From Lachnospiraceae bacterium (GTDB taxonomy: Bacteria > Bacillota > Clostridia > Lachnospirales > Lachnospiraceae): a stretch of DNA of 64,000 bases. Positions 1 through 7,735 of the stretch are shown here, one piece after another. The notes beneath the pieces are model-generated. The model was not told the origin of the DNA. It worked only from the letters and a program-made list of their open reading frames with translations, and ran no database searches. The position numbers and the translations under genes are program-made. The stretch's first letter is position 1, and each line of letters opens with the position of its first letter. The stretch covers positions 1 to 64,000 of the forward strand of contig JAKSRR010000010.1 of the NCBI GenBank assembly GCA_024403455.1, read 5' to 3'.

Positions 1-473
1 ATATTCCATCCACACCCTGCTAAGACAGTCTCCCATACAACAGGTGTACAAAAGGTGTACAATCAACCATTATATAGGCAAGAATCCAGTATTTATGCAC
101 CCTAGCGCCACTACCTGTGTATCCTTCCATGGCAGATTAACAAAACCTTAATCATACTCTATTTTTCCTCCTATTGCCCCGATTTGCCCTAATTGCAGGA
201 ACTATTTTTGATGAAAAATGTTCAAATGTCATACCGACATCTTCATGCTGTACATAATAACGCATTATGATACAAATTAAGACAAGTTGTTTCTTTCATT
301 AGTAGTCAAATCGTAGTCTGTTTAGCGCGCACAGACTGCGTACTTTTTAACAATAGTATCGTTATAGGGGTCTAATTTAGCCAAAGAGGATACATTTTTA
401 ACGATAAAAGTTATATATCGATTCTCTCGAGTTCAGTTAATGCTTTATTTCGATATACTAAATCATTCTATTG
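1..473. other. Intergenic left edge, no gene seen
   Basis: All frames are broken by stops and I see no coding signal. Two small structures stand out. A 10-bp direct repeat, AGGTGTACAA, occurs at 42-51 and 53-62 with an 11-bp period, and each copy holds the palindrome TGTACA. An imperfect hairpin follows at about 312-340. The rest is AT-rich. It may be the flank of an acquired patch, but no attachment site or transposon end was recognised. Confidence 0.5.
312..347 (+). terminator. Possible plus-strand terminator hairpin
   Basis: CGTAGTCTGT at 312-321 pairs with ACAGACTGCG at 331-340, with one G-U pair, around a 9-nt loop. A T-run follows at 343-347. It would end a transcript entering from left of the window. 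No plus-strand gene is visible to its left, so the role is uncertain. Confidence 0.3.
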
Positions 474-1409
474 TTATCTCATACAATTCATAATTACCGT
501 AATCATCATTTCCATTTCCTCTGGCTTAGATTCAGCAATCATAATTGTAAGAGCAACAAGAGTATGGTCATCGATTGTCTTTTCCCCATCCACAAATAGC
601 ACTCCATTTCTATCAAGAAAATACAGAAACATAGTTGCCGCAATTCTTTTATTTCCATCCCAGAAACTATGATTCTTGGTTACAAAATACAATAAATGTG
701 CAGCCTTTTCTTCAAGAGATGGGTATACATCATGCCTAGCAAACGACTGATAAATATTACCAATACTCCCCTTAAAGGAGTCATCCTTTTCTTTCCCAAA
801 AATATCCGACTCATCGCCAAATCTCATACTCGCAATCACATCCATACATTCTTCATATGTGAGAATATATGTTGCTGAATTACCTTTCGGTCTTTGCATA
901 TTTTGATGATCATAAGCATCCAATAAATCAAGAGCTTCACTATATTTTTCAATAACAGCAAGCACCTGTTTACTATCTAGCGAATTCTGCGTACGTTTCA
1001 TAATCTGTATTACTTCACCAAGCTGTGCAATACGATTATTATTCACTGCATATCCTTGTAATATGTACTGCTTTAACACAGAATTAGCCCATTTGCGAGA
1101 TTCTACACCGCGTTTGGATTTTACACGGTATCCGACAGAAATAATGACATCGAGATTATAATACTCTATGTCTCTTTCTACATCTCTTCCACCTTCATTT
1201 TGAACTGTCGCAAATTTTGCGACAGTTGAATTGTCTAATTCTTCTTTCAACGCATTATTAATATGTTTACCTATTGTTTTAACATCTCTATCAAACAATT
1301 CGGCCATCTGATTTCTATTAAGCCATACATTTTCATTTTCTACTGGCACCGACAATGTCACAGCTTTATCCTCAGTTTCAAACAAAACAATTTCATTCGT
1401 CTTTTCCAT
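474..1409 (-). CDS. RhuM-family protein with C-terminal Fic/Doc domain
   Basis: This 311-residue protein joins an N-terminal RhuM-type domain (about residues 1-140, with WLNRNQMAELF and a later YYNLDVIISVGYRVKS stretch) to a C-terminal Fic/Doc fold. The Fic motif HSFWDGNKR lies at 247-255. It has the catalytic His and a GNKR anion loop of Doc/Fic type, which in the family transfers AMP or phosphate to a target protein. The start at 1409 is chosen because AGGGGG lies just upstream; a longer open frame to 1559 lacks such a site and overlaps the metallophosphoesterase remnant. No antitoxin gene of Phd type lies beside it. RhuM proteins sit in pathogenicity and genomic islands; the target here is unknown. 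Confidence in the domains is high, in the function low. Confidence 0.82.
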   Translation of the reverse strand: MEKTNEIVLFETEDKAVTLSVPVENENVWLNRNQMAELFDRDVKTIGKHINNALKEELDNSTVAKFATVQNEGGRDVERDIEYYNLDVIISVGYRVKSKRGVESRKWANSVLKQYILQGYAVNNNRIAQLGEVIQIMKRTQNSLDSKQVLAVIEKYSEALDLLDAYDHQNMQRPKGNSATYILTYEECMDVIASMRFGDESDIFGKEKDDSFKGSIGNIYQSFARHDVYPSLEEKAAHLLYFVTKNHSFWDGNKRIAATMFLYFLDRNGVLFVDGEKTIDDHTLVALTIMIAESKPEEMEMMITVIMNCMR

Positions 1410-1680
1410 CAACTTTCCCCCTATCATATTTTCGTCGCTCATGCAGCTTATATTCTGAAATAGTTGCTGGTCTTCGCTCATGATTTCCATGAATACAGAA
1501 TAGTGTAATTGGTAGGCTTGCAACTTTTTCTTTGTTTTTCCTATCCCTGGAATCTCCATAATAATTTAGGCCCACATCGCCCAGTATAATCATGCAATCT
1601 TCTTTGGATGTCTCCACTCTTTCACAGAATCGCACGATGCGGCTCATATCTCCATGCGTGTCTCCTGTTATATAAATCAT
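1393..1680 (-). pseudogene. Truncated metallophosphoesterase
   Basis: The frame opens with a good ribosome site (AGAAGGTG) and reads MIYITGDTHGD, then IILGDVGLNYYG and IHGNHERRP. These are the first three metal-binding blocks of the calcineurin-like phosphoesterase fold (GDTHGD, GD, GNHE). After about residue 66 the sequence stops resembling the family and ends within 30 residues. The later His-containing blocks (the GGxxxxD and SHTxP regions of full proteins, usually about 220-240 residues) are missing, so two of the metal ligands are lost. Its tail overlaps the start of the RhuM-Fic gene, which suggests a deletion or insertion joined the two. It is unlikely to be active. Confidence 0.72.
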
Positions 1681-1701
1681 AGTTTCACCTTCTCTCTGCA
1701 T

Positions 1702-1744
1702 AAAAAAATCTCCTACAAAATGACATAAGTCTATTTTGTAGGAG
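1702..1744 (-). terminator. Terminator after the XRE gene
   Basis: A perfect 12-bp stem, CTCCTACAAAAT with ATTTTGTAGGAG, has arms at 1710-1721 and 1733-1744. On the minus strand it is followed by a seven-T run (A-run at 1702-1708). It lies just past the XRE stop codon and just before the metallophosphoesterase start. Confidence 0.8.
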
Positions 1745-1779
1745 GTCTTACATCTTGTCATTAAAGTTGTGCTTTAATT

Positions 1780-2103
1780 TTAAGCAACAACCAATTCTCT
1801 TATTTTTCTATAGTACATTAATAATCTTCGTTCTCTTGCATCCATAATAATCGGTTCAGGAATAATAGCTTGTCTATTTCCGCACACAATTGCATCTATC
1901 GGTAATTGGAACAACTGACTCAACGCATACAAATTGTCAATTGTTGGCATATTAACTCCGCGGCACCAATTATATACGCTCTGCACACTTGCAAGATTTA
2001 GATACTCTTGAACATCTCTGGCAGAGATGCCTCGCTTGTCCATGATTCTACGAAGATTAATTCCGGTTTCTTTTAAATCTATCACTGGGAACATATATAG
2101 CAT
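1780..2103 (-). CDS. XRE-family helix-turn-helix regulator
   Basis: A 107-residue DNA-binding protein. The helix-turn-helix covers about residues 8-65 (GINLRRIMDKRGISARDVQEY, then SVQSVYNWCRG and PTIDNLYALSQLFQLPIDAIV), the usual five-helix Cro/CI pattern. The C-terminal 35 residues have no recognised domain. The start at 2103 follows AAGGAAGG at normal spacing; an ATG six codons upstream lacks one. The gene stands between a flavodoxin remnant and a metallophosphoesterase remnant and ends at a strong terminator, so it appears to be its own transcription unit. Its target is unknown. Confidence 0.78.
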   Translation of the reverse strand: MLYMFPVIDLKETGINLRRIMDKRGISARDVQEYLNLASVQSVYNWCRGVNMPTIDNLYALSQLFQLPIDAIVCGNRQAIIPEPIIMDARERRLLMYYRKIRELVVA

Positions 2104-2147
2104 TACCTTCCTTTCGTTCACAGATTCTATTAACTATTTGCAGGTAA

Positions 2148-2246
2148 ATTCTTCTGCCTTCTTAACTTTCTCATCTTTAGTCACGGACTGTCCCCAATAG
2201 ACATTAATACGTACTGTAAATCCATTTCCCCAAAACCACTAACCTA
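2148..2246 (-). pseudogene. Short C-terminal gene remnant
   Basis: Between the flavodoxin remnant and the XRE gene one minus-strand frame reads about 34 codons between two stops: WFWGNGFTVRINVYWGQS, then VTKDEKVKKAEEFTCK. It has the balanced composition and amphipathic lysine/glutamate tail of real protein, but no start codon or ribosome site. I do not recognise the family. It may be the tail of a deleted gene, in line with the decay on both sides, or simply chance. Confidence 0.25.
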
Positions 2247-2592
2247 AACCATCTTACCATTCATCATCCATGCTTCAATGGTTGCACCTGGTGCAGAAGG
2301 CTGTAACTCCTCTACAGTCTTTCCAAATCCACTACCACCACTGGTTGCAAATAGCTTTATTGTCTTTCCTGTAAAATCATAGCTTTCCAAGAATGTATTT
2401 ATAATTGTAGGTGCAACATACCACCAAACCGGAAATCCAATATAGATCTCATCGTACTTCGAAATATCAACGGTCTTTCCATTCATCTTTGGTCTCATGG
2501 ACTTATCAGCCATTTCAACAGAGGAACGGGGCAACCTGTTCTGCTGCACTCCTTGTTGTTCCTGTTGCACTAAAGTATGCTATTAACTTCAA
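2244..2592 (-). pseudogene. Flavodoxin gene with internal deletion
   Basis: A TTG start at 2592, preceded by GAAGGAGGAG, opens a frame reading MKLIAYFSATGTTRSAAEQVA. The SATGTTR stretch is the FMN phosphate-binding loop of flavodoxins. The frame then shifts. The second half of a flavodoxin continues in another frame: RSSVEMADKSMRP, then DEIYIGFPVWWYVAPTIINT, then FATSGGSGFGKT. About 40 residues between the two halves are missing compared with the family. The gene overlaps the end of the DUF3795 gene by 23 bases, as translationally coupled genes do. A GTG at 2570 could start the second half alone, but that would lack the FMN loop. Confidence 0.72.
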
Positions 2593-2974
2593 GATTCTCC
2601 TCCTTCTCAAAAAATGCTTTACTGATAGTCCTATACTCTTCCTCTGTACACACTTCCTTGCAAAATGGCGCAAAGGATTTTGTTACCGCAAAGCATTCTT
2701 TGATATTGTCACAAGGATACTGTTCACACTGACCACAGTTGCTTAGTTTCTTTTCGTTAACACATTTTACTACCTGGTATCTGCACCAATTATCTTCCTT
2801 GCAACCACTGCAGGAAATTTCTTCATTCGTAACAACATGATCCCGGTAGCCGATTTTGTACCATAGTTCTGCCGTGTGCGAAAGTTCAGCTTCTGTTTTT
2901 GTATAAGGTTCCTTGTTATATCTAGGGCATATGGAACAATCATTTCCACATGCTGCAATTATTCTTCCACTCAT
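2570..2974 (-). CDS. DUF3795 cysteine-rich protein
   Basis: A 134-residue protein with a cysteine pattern typical of DUF3795: CGNDCSICPRY near the N-terminus, then CSGCKEDNWC, then NCGQCEQYPC. About twelve cysteines in pairs suggest a bound zinc or iron-sulfur centre, though no biochemistry is known for the family. It follows the small membrane protein by 24 bases and its 3' end overlaps the TTG start of the decayed flavodoxin. That suggests the pair once formed a redox unit at the end of the beta-glucosidase transcript. No signal peptide or membrane segment is seen, so it is cytoplasmic. Confidence 0.75.
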   Translation of the reverse strand: MSGRIIAACGNDCSICPRYNKEPYTKTEAELSHTAELWYKIGYRDHVVTNEEISCSGCKEDNWCRYQVVKCVNEKKLSNCGQCEQYPCDNIKECFAVTKSFAPFCKEVCTEEEYRTISKAFFEKEENLEVNSIL

Positions 2975-2998
2975 TTTCTATATTTCCCACAACATCAT

Positions 2999-3442
2999 CT
3001 ACGCAGACTTTATATTCTTAAAGAACACAATAATGAAACGTACTCCTGCAAGGAACAATGCACATCCTAGTCCTGTATAAAAGAATGCCACAAAAATATC
3101 AGGAAAGACACCTGCATTTCTTAGTCCGATTCCGCCTCCCATCATTACCGCCATAATAATATATGACTTTACATCAAAAAAATTCCAAAATGGTCTGTAT
3201 ACTTCTTCATAACTCATAATTCTTTTGCTATGTTTCTGTGTCATTTTGTAAAACATCAATCCAAACAGGGCAAAGATAATGACTGAGAATACAGGCAAGT
3301 ACCATGCTATCTCTATCAATCTATAAGATAGTATTCCTAAACGAACAACATTAAACCCTGCAATCATCCAAATGATTCCAGCTATTATTAATAACGCGCG
3401 TTTGGGAACTTCATATATTTTTTTGCTCGTATTTTTGCTCAT
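2999..3442 (-). CDS. Small four-helix membrane protein, unknown
   Basis: A 147-residue protein with four hydrophobic segments: LLIIAGIIWMIAGFNVV, a segment around VFSVIIFALFGLMFY, IIMAVMMGGGIGL, and a last one ending FLAGVRFIIVFF. Basic ends suggest an in-in topology. No catalytic motif or family was recognised. The start at 3442 has GGAGAG upstream and overlaps the GH3 stop in an ATGA arrangement, so translation is coupled to the beta-glucosidase. A role in handling the sugar or its uptake is only a guess from position. Confidence 0.65.
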   Translation of the reverse strand: MSKNTSKKIYEVPKRALLIIAGIIWMIAGFNVVRLGILSYRLIEIAWYLPVFSVIIFALFGLMFYKMTQKHSKRIMSYEEVYRPFWNFFDVKSYIIMAVMMGGGIGLRNAGVFPDIFVAFFYTGLGCALFLAGVRFIIVFFKNIKSA

Positions 3443-5886
3443 TCTTTCACTCTCCTGGTACAACTAGAACTATGCATTGATTTTGCCATCCGCAGTAATC
3501 TCGTGGCACTGGTTTCCAGCTGCTGCCTGGTAACTTCCCCCTTGGCAAGTGCCGCCTTCACACTTTCAAAGTCCTTGCGGCACCCCGGCATAAAGAGATT
3601 GCTGCCAGCCACTATGGTTTTGGGTGCAATGGACACAGGATACTTTAACTCTCTATCTCTATTAAATGTGTCCACCACCCAGTCGGTCATAACAATGCCC
3701 TCATGACCAAACTCTGCTCTTAGGATATCCTCAATCAGTCCTCGGTGCTCTCCTGTATGTACGCCATTCAGCAGATTATAGGAAGTCATTACCGCCACTG
3801 GTGCAGACTCTCTGACCGCAATTCCAAATCCCTTCAGATATATTTCACGCATGACGCGTTCACTTACCTGACTGTTATTTTGTGTTCTATTATACTCCTG
3901 ATTATTTGCTGCATAATGCTTGATAGTGACGCCGCAACCCTCATGTGCCTGTACACCCTTTGTAACAGCCGCTGCAAACACACCGCTAACAAATGGATCC
4001 TCCGAATAATATTCAAAATTTCTGCCGCACTGAATCGTCCTGTGAATATTTAAAGCAGGCGCAAGCCATAAACCCACATGAAAATAATCCATCTCAAAGC
4101 CAACAATATCCCCACACATTCTGGCAAACTCTGGATTAAAGCTCTGGGCAATCGCTGTGCCAATAGGAATGGCGGTTGCATACTGATGTTTCATCACATC
4201 TGTTTTCTTTGGTTTATAGGTATGCAGGTTGATAAAGAAGCCCACCACCTTTGGCATAAAAATCATCATGGTCTCCGGAATGGAGGCACCTAAGATATGC
4301 GGACAGCCCTGTACATCCTCTGCATAATCCTTTGCAATTCTTACCCCGGCCGGTCCATCGGCAAGTGCTAGGGAAGGCACTCCCTGCTGCATCAGTCCCA
4401 TGTACGTCTGCCCTGCCGCACCCGCTACAGAAAGCCCTGCATTACCAATCATATCCGTAACGCCACCATTCATATTGAAGGCACCAATATTTAACTTAAT
4501 CAGTTCATCCTCCGGTAGATTCTTTATGAAATCATCTACTTCGTAGGTTTTCTCATACGAAATGATTTTCGTTTGCGGTGCTTCTAAAGAAAGCGGAAAT
4601 ACAGGCTCTACCACTTCATTTTCATTCTTATTAAATACTGCATCTGCAAAATCTGTTTTTCCCAAAACATTTTTTGCCTGCACCGTTATGATTTCATCCA
4701 CAATCTGAATAGTTCCGATAGCATCTACATCCCTACTATTCGTTCCCAACAGAAGAATATAATTCCCAGCCTCCAGAAGATAGCTCTCTTTCTCCTCGCT
4801 ATAGGAAGCAATCTCTTCCATGCCAAAAGATAGGGTAAGTTCCTCTGACTCCCCTGGCTGCAAATTCCCCGTTTTTCCGAAAGCTGCCAGATCCTTCACC
4901 GGCTGGTTTAGCTTTCCTGCCGGTTTGGATACATATAGCTGCAGCACTTCTTTTCCCGCATATTTTCCTGTATTGGTAACCGCCACTTTAACCGTCACCT
5001 TGGTCTCTGTAACGTCCACCTTTACCCCGTCAACCTGAAACGTTGTGAAGGACAAACCAAAACCAAACGGAAACAGTGGCTTCTTACCAACTGCATCAAA
5101 GTATCGATAGCCCACATAAAGCCCTTCCCTATAGTGGGTATCATTCTTATCTCCAAAATCACCAATATTCTGATAATCAGCAAAGGCTGCCCAGGTCGTG
5201 GTTAACTTTCCAGAGGGACTGCTTTTCCCCAAAATAATGTTTGCCAGAATATCGCCTGTCACCACACCAAGCTGTGATAGTACAAGAATATTTTTCACAT
5301 CCATAACTGGTGTCAAATCCACAACACCGCCGGTATTTATCACCAGCATAAAATTCGTAAACTTCTCGTTCAGAAGCTTAATATCCCGAACTTCTGTATC
5401 TGTCAGTTGAATATCGCCTTTTACATTTTCCCTGTCAGCACCTTCCCCGGAAATTCTGGCTAACACATAGATAGCTGTTTCTCCTGCTACTGACAATTCC
5501 AAATCATATTCCGGTTCCGGCATAATCTTTCCCATACTGTAAATGATGGCCGGCACCCTATGTTTTCTGGCATCCTTCTTTATCGCCTTGATAAAGTTCT
5601 TTTCCGCAGTCTTTCTAATCTGGTCATACTGATCAAGCCAATTCTGTGTGGTAATCGTAAAACCGGCATTCTTAAGACCATCCTCCACATTCACAAAAAA
5701 ACGGGAGTTCACTTCTCCAGATCCTGTCCCACCTTTCACAGTTCTGCGGGCACCATTTCCATACAGCGCAATCTGCCCTGCACCAGTAAGCGGAAAGTTC
5801 CCATCCTTTTTTAGAAGCACAGTACACTCTGCACCATTCTCTCGCAAATACGCATTATGTTTTACTTCATAATCATTCAGCACCAT
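3439..5886 (-). CDS. bglA: GH3 beta-glucosidase, domain-swapped order
   Basis: This is a GH3 glycosidase that should release glucose from the non-reducing end of cello-oligosaccharides. The domain order is reversed compared with most GH3 enzymes. The alpha/beta sandwich and the fibronectin-like domain come first (IALYGNGARRTVKGGTGSG near the start; GYRYFDAVGKKPLFPFGFGLS mid-protein). The TIM-barrel domain is C-terminal (LALADGPAGVRI, GRNFEYYSEDP, TIKHYAANNQE). The barrel carries the nucleophile Asp in IVMTDW. The same inverted layout is known from Butyrivibrio fibrisolvens BglA. No signal peptide is present, so it acts in the cytoplasm. Start 5886 is preferred for its GCGAGG site; ATGs at 5907 and 5931 are alternatives. 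It leads an operon with the small membrane protein and DUF3795. Confidence 0.9.
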   Translation of the reverse strand: MVLNDYEVKHNAYLRENGAECTVLLKKDGNFPLTGAGQIALYGNGARRTVKGGTGSGEVNSRFFVNVEDGLKNAGFTITTQNWLDQYDQIRKTAEKNFIKAIKKDARKHRVPAIIYSMGKIMPEPEYDLELSVAGETAIYVLARISGEGADRENVKGDIQLTDTEVRDIKLLNEKFTNFMLVINTGGVVDLTPVMDVKNILVLSQLGVVTGDILANIILGKSSPSGKLTTTWAAFADYQNIGDFGDKNDTHYREGLYVGYRYFDAVGKKPLFPFGFGLSFTTFQVDGVKVDVTETKVTVKVAVTNTGKYAGKEVLQLYVSKPAGKLNQPVKDLAAFGKTGNLQPGESEELTLSFGMEEIASYSEEKESYLLEAGNYILLLGTNSRDVDAIGTIQIVDEIITVQAKNVLGKTDFADAVFNKNENEVVEPVFPLSLEAPQTKIISYEKTYEVDDFIKNLPEDELIKLNIGAFNMNGGVTDMIGNAGLSVAGAAGQTYMGLMQQGVPSLALADGPAGVRIAKDYAEDVQGCPHILGASIPETMMIFMPKVVGFFINLHTYKPKKTDVMKHQYATAIPIGTAIAQSFNPEFARMCGDIVGFEMDYFHVGLWLAPALNIHRTIQCGRNFEYYSEDPFVSGVFAAAVTKGVQAHEGCGVTIKHYAANNQEYNRTQNNSQVSERVMREIYLKGFGIAVRESAPVAVMTSYNLLNGVHTGEHRGLIEDILRAEFGHEGIVMTDWVVDTFNRDRELKYPVSIAPKTIVAGSNLFMPGCRKDFESVKAALAKGEVTRQQLETSATRLLRMAKSMHSSSCTRRVKE

Positions 5887-6039
5887 AGAGTACCTCGCTT
5901 CATTCATCCTATGCCGCCCGGCAAAAATCACACTACTTAGATAAATTCTAGCAAATATTTATGACAAAACGTGGTCTTTTTCCCAATATTTTTTCACTTT
6001 CATGGGCAACTCATTACTGCATTCACCAATGATGCCTTA

Positions 6040-6096
6040 TATAATTTTATTCATACAAAGAAACAAAACATAGTATGAAAAGAAAGGTTGAGGTGA
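6040..6096 (+). promoter_or_regulatory. -10 box and leader of the flotillin gene
   Basis: TATAAT at 6040-6045 is a perfect sigma-A -10 box. No good -35 is seen at 17 bp, so the strength is uncertain. An AGGTGA ribosome site follows at about 6091. The gene is divergent from the GH3 operon, so both promoters share this gap of about 215 bp. Confidence 0.4.
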
Positions 6097-6102
6097 TTCA
6101 TT

Positions 6103-7659
6103 ATGAAAGATTTCTTTGCAAACAATTTAGGCATTATCATTCCTATCCTGGTAATCCTTCTGGTGGTTGTGATTCTACTTTTATCAGGATATGTGAAAGC
6201 ATCTACCGATGAGGCATTCATTATAACCGGTATGCGTAAGAGACCGAAAATCCTGATTGGTCGAGCTGGTGTAAAGATTCCTATCTTTGAGAAAAAGGAC
6301 GTATTAAACTTACAACTGATTCCCATTGACGTGAAAACAAGTTCTGCAGTACCTACTGCTGACTACATCAACATCAGTGTGGATGCAGCCGTAAACGTGC
6401 AGATTGGTAATTCTTCTGACATGATTGAAAAAGCATCCCGTAACTTCCTAAACAAGAAGACGGACTACATTGCACATGTTGCAAGAGAGGTTCTGGAAGG
6501 TAACATGCGTGAAATCGTAGGACAGATGAGACTGGAAGATATGGTTTCCGATCGCCAGAAGTTTGCACAGCTTGTGAAGGACAATGCAGAACCTGACCTT
6601 GCTGGTATGGGTCTGCAGATTATCTCCTTCAATGTACAGAACTTCGTAGACAACGATCATGTAATTGAGAACCTCGGTGTTGATAACGTTGTAAAAATCT
6701 CTAAGGCAGCTGCAATCAGTAGAGCAGAATCTGAAAGAGACATTGCTATCGCAAAGGCGCAGGCTGATAAGGATGCTAATGATGCACAGGTTGCTTCTGA
6801 AACCGAGATTGCAATCAAGCAGAATGAACTTGCTATTAAGCAGGCTGAACTGAAAAGGGAAGCAGACATCAAACGTGCAGAAGCAGATGCTGCAACTTCT
6901 ATCGAGGCAGAGAATCAGCGTAAGACCATCGAAGTAAACAGAACCAATGCTGACATTGCTCGTCAGGAAAGAGAGATTGAATTGAAGCAGAAAGAGGTTG
7001 CTGTTACTGAGCAGGCTTTAAATGCTGAGATTAAGAAAAAAGCAGAAGCTGAAAAGTATCGTAGAGAGCAGGAAGCAGAAGCTGGTCTGATTGAAAGAAA
7101 GAAACTTGCAGAAGCTGAAAAGTACGAGATGGAAAGAGCTGCAGAGGCTAGAAAAGCCCAGGCTGATGCTGATATGTATGCAAAGCAGAAAGAGGCAGAG
7201 GGTATTGCCGCTGTTGGTAGAGCGGAAGCAGAAGCTATTGCTGCAAAAGGTAAGGCTGAAGCAGAAGCTATGGAAAAGAAAGCCGAAGCATATGCAAAAT
7301 ATAACAGCGCTGCTGTAACCGAAATGATTATCAATCAGTTACCTGCTATTGCTGAAGCTGTAGCAAAGCCTATTTCTTCCATCGATAAGGTAACCGTCAT
7401 TGATTCTGGTAATGGTCAGTCCGGTGTATCTTCTGTAGGTGGTTATACTCCTGCAGTACTTGCCAAGGTCATTGAATCTGTAAAGGAAACCACTGGGTTT
7501 GATCTTACAGAAGTAATGAAGGCACAGACCTATGATGCAAAGGTAACCAAGAATGTTAATTTCTCCGGTATCCCTTCCGGCGCAGTTGATTCCGAAGTGA
7601 TGAATACTGTTAAGGAAAAGATCACTGAGGAAGCTACGGTACCTGTTGTAGAATCATAA
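6103..7659 (+). CDS. floT: Flotillin-like SPFH membrane protein
   Basis: A 518-residue flotillin. Residues about 8-30 are a hydrophobic membrane anchor (IIIPILVILLVVVILLLSGY). The SPFH/band-7 domain follows (about 30-200, including GMRKRPKILIGRAG and LDVKTSSAVPT-like strands). A long Ala/Glu/Lys coiled coil covers about 205-410, with many EAE and KAEAEA repeats. A C-terminal oligomerisation region ends the protein. Such proteins organise ordered membrane microdomains in Bacillus (FloT/YuaG). The NfeD partner usually found next to floT is absent here; the next gene is a convergent corA. It is a single-gene transcript ending in a hairpin at 7683-7710. The repetitive coiled coil creates a spurious open frame on the other strand. 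Confidence 0.93.
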   Translation: MKDFFANNLGIIIPILVILLVVVILLLSGYVKASTDEAFIITGMRKRPKILIGRAGVKIPIFEKKDVLNLQLIPIDVKTSSAVPTADYINISVDAAVNVQIGNSSDMIEKASRNFLNKKTDYIAHVAREVLEGNMREIVGQMRLEDMVSDRQKFAQLVKDNAEPDLAGMGLQIISFNVQNFVDNDHVIENLGVDNVVKISKAAAISRAESERDIAIAKAQADKDANDAQVASETEIAIKQNELAIKQAELKREADIKRAEADAATSIEAENQRKTIEVNRTNADIARQEREIELKQKEVAVTEQALNAEIKKKAEAEKYRREQEAEAGLIERKKLAEAEKYEMERAAEARKAQADADMYAKQKEAEGIAAVGRAEAEAIAAKGKAEAEAMEKKAEAYAKYNSAAVTEMIINQLPAIAEAVAKPISSIDKVTVIDSGNGQSGVSSVGGYTPAVLAKVIESVKETTGFDLTEVMKAQTYDAKVTKNVNFSGIPSGAVDSEVMNTVKEKITEEATVPVVES

Positions 7660-7682
7660 AGTAAAGCGTTCTTCATAAAAAG

Positions 7683-7716
7683 AGGCAGAACTTCGAAAGA
7701 GGTTCTGCCTTTTGCT
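7683..7716. terminator. Bidirectional terminator, floT/corA
   Basis: AGGCAGAAC at 7683-7691 pairs with GTTCTGCCT at 7702-7710. T-rich stretches follow on both strands, so it can end both the flotillin and the convergent corA transcripts. Confidence 0.8.
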
Positions 7717-7735
7717 TTTACATATAATTATAAAA

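Noticed and set aside
42..62. Tandem AGGTGTACAA as an origin iteron or attachment site
   Set aside because: Only two copies, no integrase or replication gene nearby.
2148..2246. A small functional gene between XRE and flavodoxin remnant
   Set aside because: No start codon or ribosome site in the frame; listed only as a possible remnant.
6963..7334. 123-codon frame opposite the flotillin coiled coil
   Set aside because: It is made of Ala/Ser/Phe repeats that mirror the EAEA repeats of the true gene.
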